Assembly: GCF_029953285.1 (NCBI RefSeq)
Contig: NZ_JASAOI010000029.1
Span: 62,001-126,000 of the forward strand
Reading direction: 5' to 3'
DNA: 64,000 bases
From: Yinghuangia seranimata
GTDB lineage: Bacteria > Actinomycetota > Actinomycetes > Streptomycetales > Streptomycetaceae
Shown piece after piece: positions 61,459-64,000 of the stretch. The translations under genes and the position numbers were made by a program. Positions within the stretch are counted from its first letter, which is position 1; each line of letters begins with the position of its first letter. The notes under the pieces were generated by a model, which was not told the DNA's origin, did no database searches, and worked only from the letters and a program-made list of their open reading frames with translations.

Positions 61459-61530
61459 CGGCACTTCGCCGCCCGCTACCGCACCGCCTACGACACGACC
61501 TCCGGCAGCACCCTCAACGAACAGGCCTGA
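61459..61530 (+). pseudogene. In-frame coding-like tail after the stop of the small membrane protein
   Basis: 23 codons (RHFAARYRTAYDTTSGSTLN and three more residues) run from the TGA at 61456-61458 to a second TGA at 61528-61530, in the same frame. 21 of 23 codons end in G or C. Basic residues directly after the TM helix are what a cytoplasmic tail should have. Either a nonsense mutation truncated the gene or the TGA is read through (TGA followed by C). Confidence 0.45.
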
Positions 61531-61808
61531 GGCACCGAGGCCGCACCGGGGCGGATCGGCGCCTATGGGTGTGCGTCTCGGCCCGGCGCCCCGCTCTCCC
61601 GAATGCGAAGCCGGTCCGCCGGGGCGGCCGGAGCCCAGCGGTGTCCGGCGTCGGCTCCTGGGCCGGGGGCCGGGGGCCGGTGCTGAGGCCCCGCCGCGGT
61701 GTCTCGGCGTCTCGGTCCTGCCTGAAGGCGGGCGGCCGGTTCGCCGGGCTCGTCGCGATGGGCCGGTCGCCGCGCTGTGCCGCCGCGGCGACCGGCCATG
61801 GTGTTCGG
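61531..61808. other. Region without a recognisable gene
   Basis: Together with the tail before it, this completes the 350-base gap from 61459 to the acyl-carrier-like gene. It is GC-rich with several open frames on both strands, none with a ribosome site or family resemblance. I see no repeat or regulatory element I can support. Confidence 0.4.
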
Positions 61809-62060
61809 TCAGATCGTCTGCGGCGCGAGGCGGCGTACCGCGTCGATCAGGTCGCCGACGGACTCGACGGCCTCGACGTCTTCGTGGGACAGGGCGACAT
61901 CGGCATCGAGCTCGTCGCCCAGGCGCAGTGCCAGGCCCGCGATGCCGAACTCGTCCACGCCGAAGTCGTCGGCGAACCGCGACGCGGGTGTCACCTCCGA
62001 CTCGGGGATGCCCAGTTCGTCGGCGACGACGGCGATGATGCGGCTCTCGAACGCGTCCAC
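61809..62060 (-). CDS. Acyl-carrier-protein-like protein lacking the phosphopantetheine serine
   Basis: An 83-residue four-helix protein with the overall ACP pattern (RIIAVVADELGIPESEVTPASRFADDFGVDEFGIAGLALRL). At the position of the DSL attachment motif it has DEF, so the serine that carries 4'-phosphopantetheine is a glutamate. It could be an ACP-fold protein with a structural or regulatory role, or a decayed carrier. GTG at 62060 has AAGGAG upstream. It is not near a polyketide, fatty-acid or NRPS gene. Confidence 0.85.
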   Translation of the reverse strand: MDAFESRIIAVVADELGIPESEVTPASRFADDFGVDEFGIAGLALRLGDELDADVALSHEDVEAVESVGDLIDAVRRLAPQTI

Positions 62061-62302
62061 GTTGCTTCTCCTTGTGCTGCGGTGTCGCCGGGCGGCCGCC
62101 CGGACCCGGGGCGAGTACCACCTGTGCGGGTCGCGCCACGCACGGCGTGATGGGACTGTGACGCGCTGTGTCGGTCAGGGCGGTCGTGGTCGTTCAGTTG
62201 TTCGCATGCCGGCGACTGCTCGGCGCGGAGTGACCGTCGGGGTTTCCGGGCAGAGGCATCCTGCGTATCCGCAGGCGGGGGCGTTCCGAAGGAGGGTTGC
62301 CG

Positions 62303-63280
62303 ATGCCGCGCCGCGCCGCGCCGGACGCCGACGGCCGTTTCGACACGGTCGCCGGCGAGCTGTACGCCCTGCCGCCATCCGAGTTCACCGCGGCCCGCGA
62401 CGCCCACGCCGCCCAGGCCCGCAAAGACGGCGACCGCCCCCTCGCCGAGCGGATCCGAGCGCTGCGCCGCCCGACGCTCGCCGCGTGGGCGAGCAACCTG
62501 CTCGTCCGCGCGCAGCCCGACGAGGTCGACGGTGTCCTCGAACTCGGCGAGGCGCTGCGCGCGGCGCACCGGGACCTGGACGGGGCGCGCCTGCGAGCGC
62601 TGTCCGCCCAGCAGCGCACCCTCACCACGGCACTGGCCCGCCAAGCACGCACCCTCGCCGCCGACGCCGGCCAGGCACTGAGCGACCAGGCCCTGGGCGA
62701 GGTCCGCGACACGGTGCAGGCCGCCCTCGCCGACCCCGACTCCGGCACTGCATGGGCGTCCGGACGGCTCACCCACCCTTTGGTCCCGCCCGCGTTCCCC
62801 GCCCTCGCGCCCGGGCCTCCCCCGGAGCCGGGAGCCGGAAAGCCGAAGCCGACGAAGGCGAAACCGGCGAAGGCGAAACCGGCAGCGCCGCAGACGGTCA
62901 GCGACCTCGACCGGGCACGGGCCCGCCGCGAGGCCCGTGCACAACTCGCCGAGGCGCGCCGGAAAGCCGACGCGGCGGCCGCGCGTCTCGCGGAACTCGA
63001 GCAGGCCGCCTCAGCGGCCCACGCCCAGGCCCTGGAAGCTCAGGAACGCCGGCAGCACGCCCGCGACCGACAGGCCGAGCTGCGTCGCCGGATCGCCGAC
63101 GCCAAACAGGCCGAACGCGACGCCGCCGCCGAGGAACGCGACGCCCGGCACCGCGCGGAACAGGCCGAACGCCACGTGACCGAAGCGCGGCGTCACGCCG
63201 ACGAGGCCACCGGGCACGTCGAGCGCCTCGCTGCAAAAGCAGACGACCCGGCAAACACGAGCCCCTCGGACCACCCCTAG
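62303..63280 (+). CDS. Coiled-coil protein of unknown function
   Basis: A 325-residue protein. Residues 1-165 are helical with a VAGELYALPPSEFTAARDAHA start; a Pro/Lys linker (PKPTKAKPAKAKPAAP) at about 177-195 is followed by a long alanine/arginine/glutamate coiled coil at about 200-310. ATG at 62303 has AAGGAGG seven bases upstream. No motif shows a function; proteins of this type in actinomycetes may bind nucleic acid or form scaffolds. It is divergent from the ACP-like gene. Confidence 0.75.
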   Translation: MPRRAAPDADGRFDTVAGELYALPPSEFTAARDAHAAQARKDGDRPLAERIRALRRPTLAAWASNLLVRAQPDEVDGVLELGEALRAAHRDLDGARLRALSAQQRTLTTALARQARTLAADAGQALSDQALGEVRDTVQAALADPDSGTAWASGRLTHPLVPPAFPALAPGPPPEPGAGKPKPTKAKPAKAKPAAPQTVSDLDRARARREARAQLAEARRKADAAAARLAELEQAASAAHAQALEAQERRQHARDRQAELRRRIADAKQAERDAAAEERDARHRAEQAERHVTEARRHADEATGHVERLAAKADDPANTSPSDHP

Positions 63281-63638
63281 ACGCCCCACCGCACTGTCCC
63301 GCGACCCGTCGCGCAATCCGTATGGGTTGCCCCGACGTGGGCAGCCGCCCGGTGACCCACGACGGACTCCGAGAAAGGTCCGCCGCGCTGAAGGTCCTCG
63401 ATAATGCGGATCAAGGGCGACCTGCGCCGGTTCAAGGTGTACATGGGGACCCGCGGCGCGCCCGGCGGCAGCCGCGAGGGTGCCTGACGCCGGGCCGACC
63501 GGTTTCTCCCCTGGTACCCGACGCAACCGGGCCACGCCCCCACCTGGGCACCGCTGCGGCCATCCGGCGGGCCGTGTCGTCCGCGTCCGGGGCACGTGGT
63601 CCCTCCGGCGGGCTGCGGGCGCGTGACATGCTTTTCGT
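63281..63638. other. Intergenic region, one weak mini-ORF
   Basis: 358 bases between the coiled-coil gene and the PAS gene. A 27-codon frame at 63404-63487 (MRIKGDLRRFKVYMG...) has no clear ribosome site and is not called. Nothing else can be supported. Confidence 0.4.
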
Positions 63639-64000
63639 ATGGCGGATCACGGAGTTCCTGTGGCGCCGGACGGTCTGATGGGCGGGCGCGACCCGGTCGT
63701 GGCGATGGTCCGGGAGCTCCTGGCCGGCGTTCCCGGATCCGCGGTGTTCCTCGAACCGGAGTTCGGGCCGGGCGGCGAGGTGGCGGACTTCCGGTTCGCG
63801 GCCGCGTCCCCGGACGCTGTCGACATCGGCGGGCGCCGCGGCCCGGAGCTGGTCGGGGCGAACGTCCTGCAGACGTATCCGGGCGTGGACGCCACCGACC
63901 TGTGGCAGGGCTACCTGAGCGCGTTGGCGACCGGTGTCGCCTACGAAGGGGAACTGGAGTACGAAGAGGCGTCCCCCGGCATCCCGCACCGGTCCCGCTA
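63639..64000 (+). CDS. PAS-domain signalling protein, N-terminal 120 residues, cut by window edge
   Basis: The frame from ATG at 63639 stays open to the right edge. Residues 20-120 look like a PAS domain (AMVRELLAGVPGSAVFLEPEF ... VADFRFAAASPDAVDIGGRRGPELVGANVLQTYPG), the arrangement found at the start of Streptomyces PAS-SpoIIE phosphatases and sensor proteins. An in-frame ATG at 63678 is a second possible start. What follows the PAS domain is outside the window. Confidence 0.75.
   Translation, partial: MADHGVPVAPDGLMGGRDPVVAMVRELLAGVPGSAVFLEPEFGPGGEVADFRFAAASPDAVDIGGRRGPELVGANVLQTYPGVDATDLWQGYLSALATGVAYEGELEYEEASPGIPHRSR

Noticed and set aside
63404-63487. 27-codon mini-ORF starting MRIKGDLRRFKVYMG
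   Set aside because: No ribosome site and no homologue recognised by eye.
1-64000. Mobile elements, tRNA genes, replication origin
   Set aside because: No transposase or integrase motifs, terminal repeats, tRNA cloverleaf or DnaA-box cluster was noticed on reading; a tRNA scan or IS search would settle it.

Overview
This 64 kb window reads as a high-GC actinomycete chromosome, most likely Streptomyces or a close Streptomycetaceae relative. The coding frames show an extreme third-position GC bias, and there are long antisense shadow frames, GTG starts and ATGA/GTGA overlaps. Typical family markers include TetR, IclR and GlxA regulators, Ser/Thr kinases with extracytoplasmic sensors, SpoIIE/PAS phosphatases, a 2-methylisoborneol (2-MIB) locus and twin-arginine secreted enzymes. 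I see no tRNA, rRNA, CRISPR array, insertion sequence or integrase. The mix of accessory genes suggests a chromosome arm or arm-proximal segment. No database search was run; all names come from motifs and remembered family features.

Layout. 1-2380: left-truncated 2-MIB synthase preceded by its family 2B encapsulin shell gene. 2645-3937: a stand-alone nuoD. 4551-7807: MacB-like ABC exporter behind a promoter carrying TCAGGG repeats at 11-nt spacing. 8047-14528: three receptor-type Ser/Thr kinases, one with a beta-trefoil lectin sensor and two with beta-propeller sensors whose membrane anchors look like internal Tat signals. 14611-18172: secreted lipase, NUDIX hydrolase, anchored protein and IclR regulator.

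18179-29090 is the centrepiece: a ten-gene, one-directional operon that carries a complete set of N-N bond (hydrazine) forming enzymes. In order of transcription it encodes a GNAT acyltransferase, a lysine N6-hydroxylase, a stand-alone cupin, a DAO-type FAD oxidoreductase, an ATP-grasp ligase, a stand-alone methionyl-tRNA-synthetase-like protein with a degraded KMSKS motif, an MFS exporter, a fold-type III PLP enzyme, a P450 and a TetR regulator. In the hydrazine synthetases I know, cupin and MetRS-like parts are one polypeptide; here they are separate genes. A good promoter with a dyad just after its -10 lies upstream of the first gene.

29326-46826: small conserved protein, DEAD-box helicase with cold-shock protein, HExxH protein, gamma-glutamylcyclotransferase-like protein, secreted vanadium haloperoxidase, nitronate monooxygenase behind twin TetR-type operators, DUF4259 and Ddn-like proteins, a GlxA regulator divergent from an HD hydrolase/RidA pair, LCP, TerD, TatA, and an ArsR/MgtA pair. 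46850-56506: PAS-SpoIIE phosphatase, MBL hydrolase divergent from an XRE-cupin regulator, YhgE/Pip-like membrane protein, a conserved beta-rich protein, then an amino-acid permease/Lrp/decarboxylase module. 56680-64000: anchored Cys-rich protein, membrane protein, Tat-secreted Lcp/MpaB-type oxygenase with a double-domain TetR regulator, a small membrane protein followed by an in-frame coding-like tail after a TGA, an acyl-carrier-like protein lacking its attachment serine, a coiled-coil protein, and the start of a PAS protein at the right edge.
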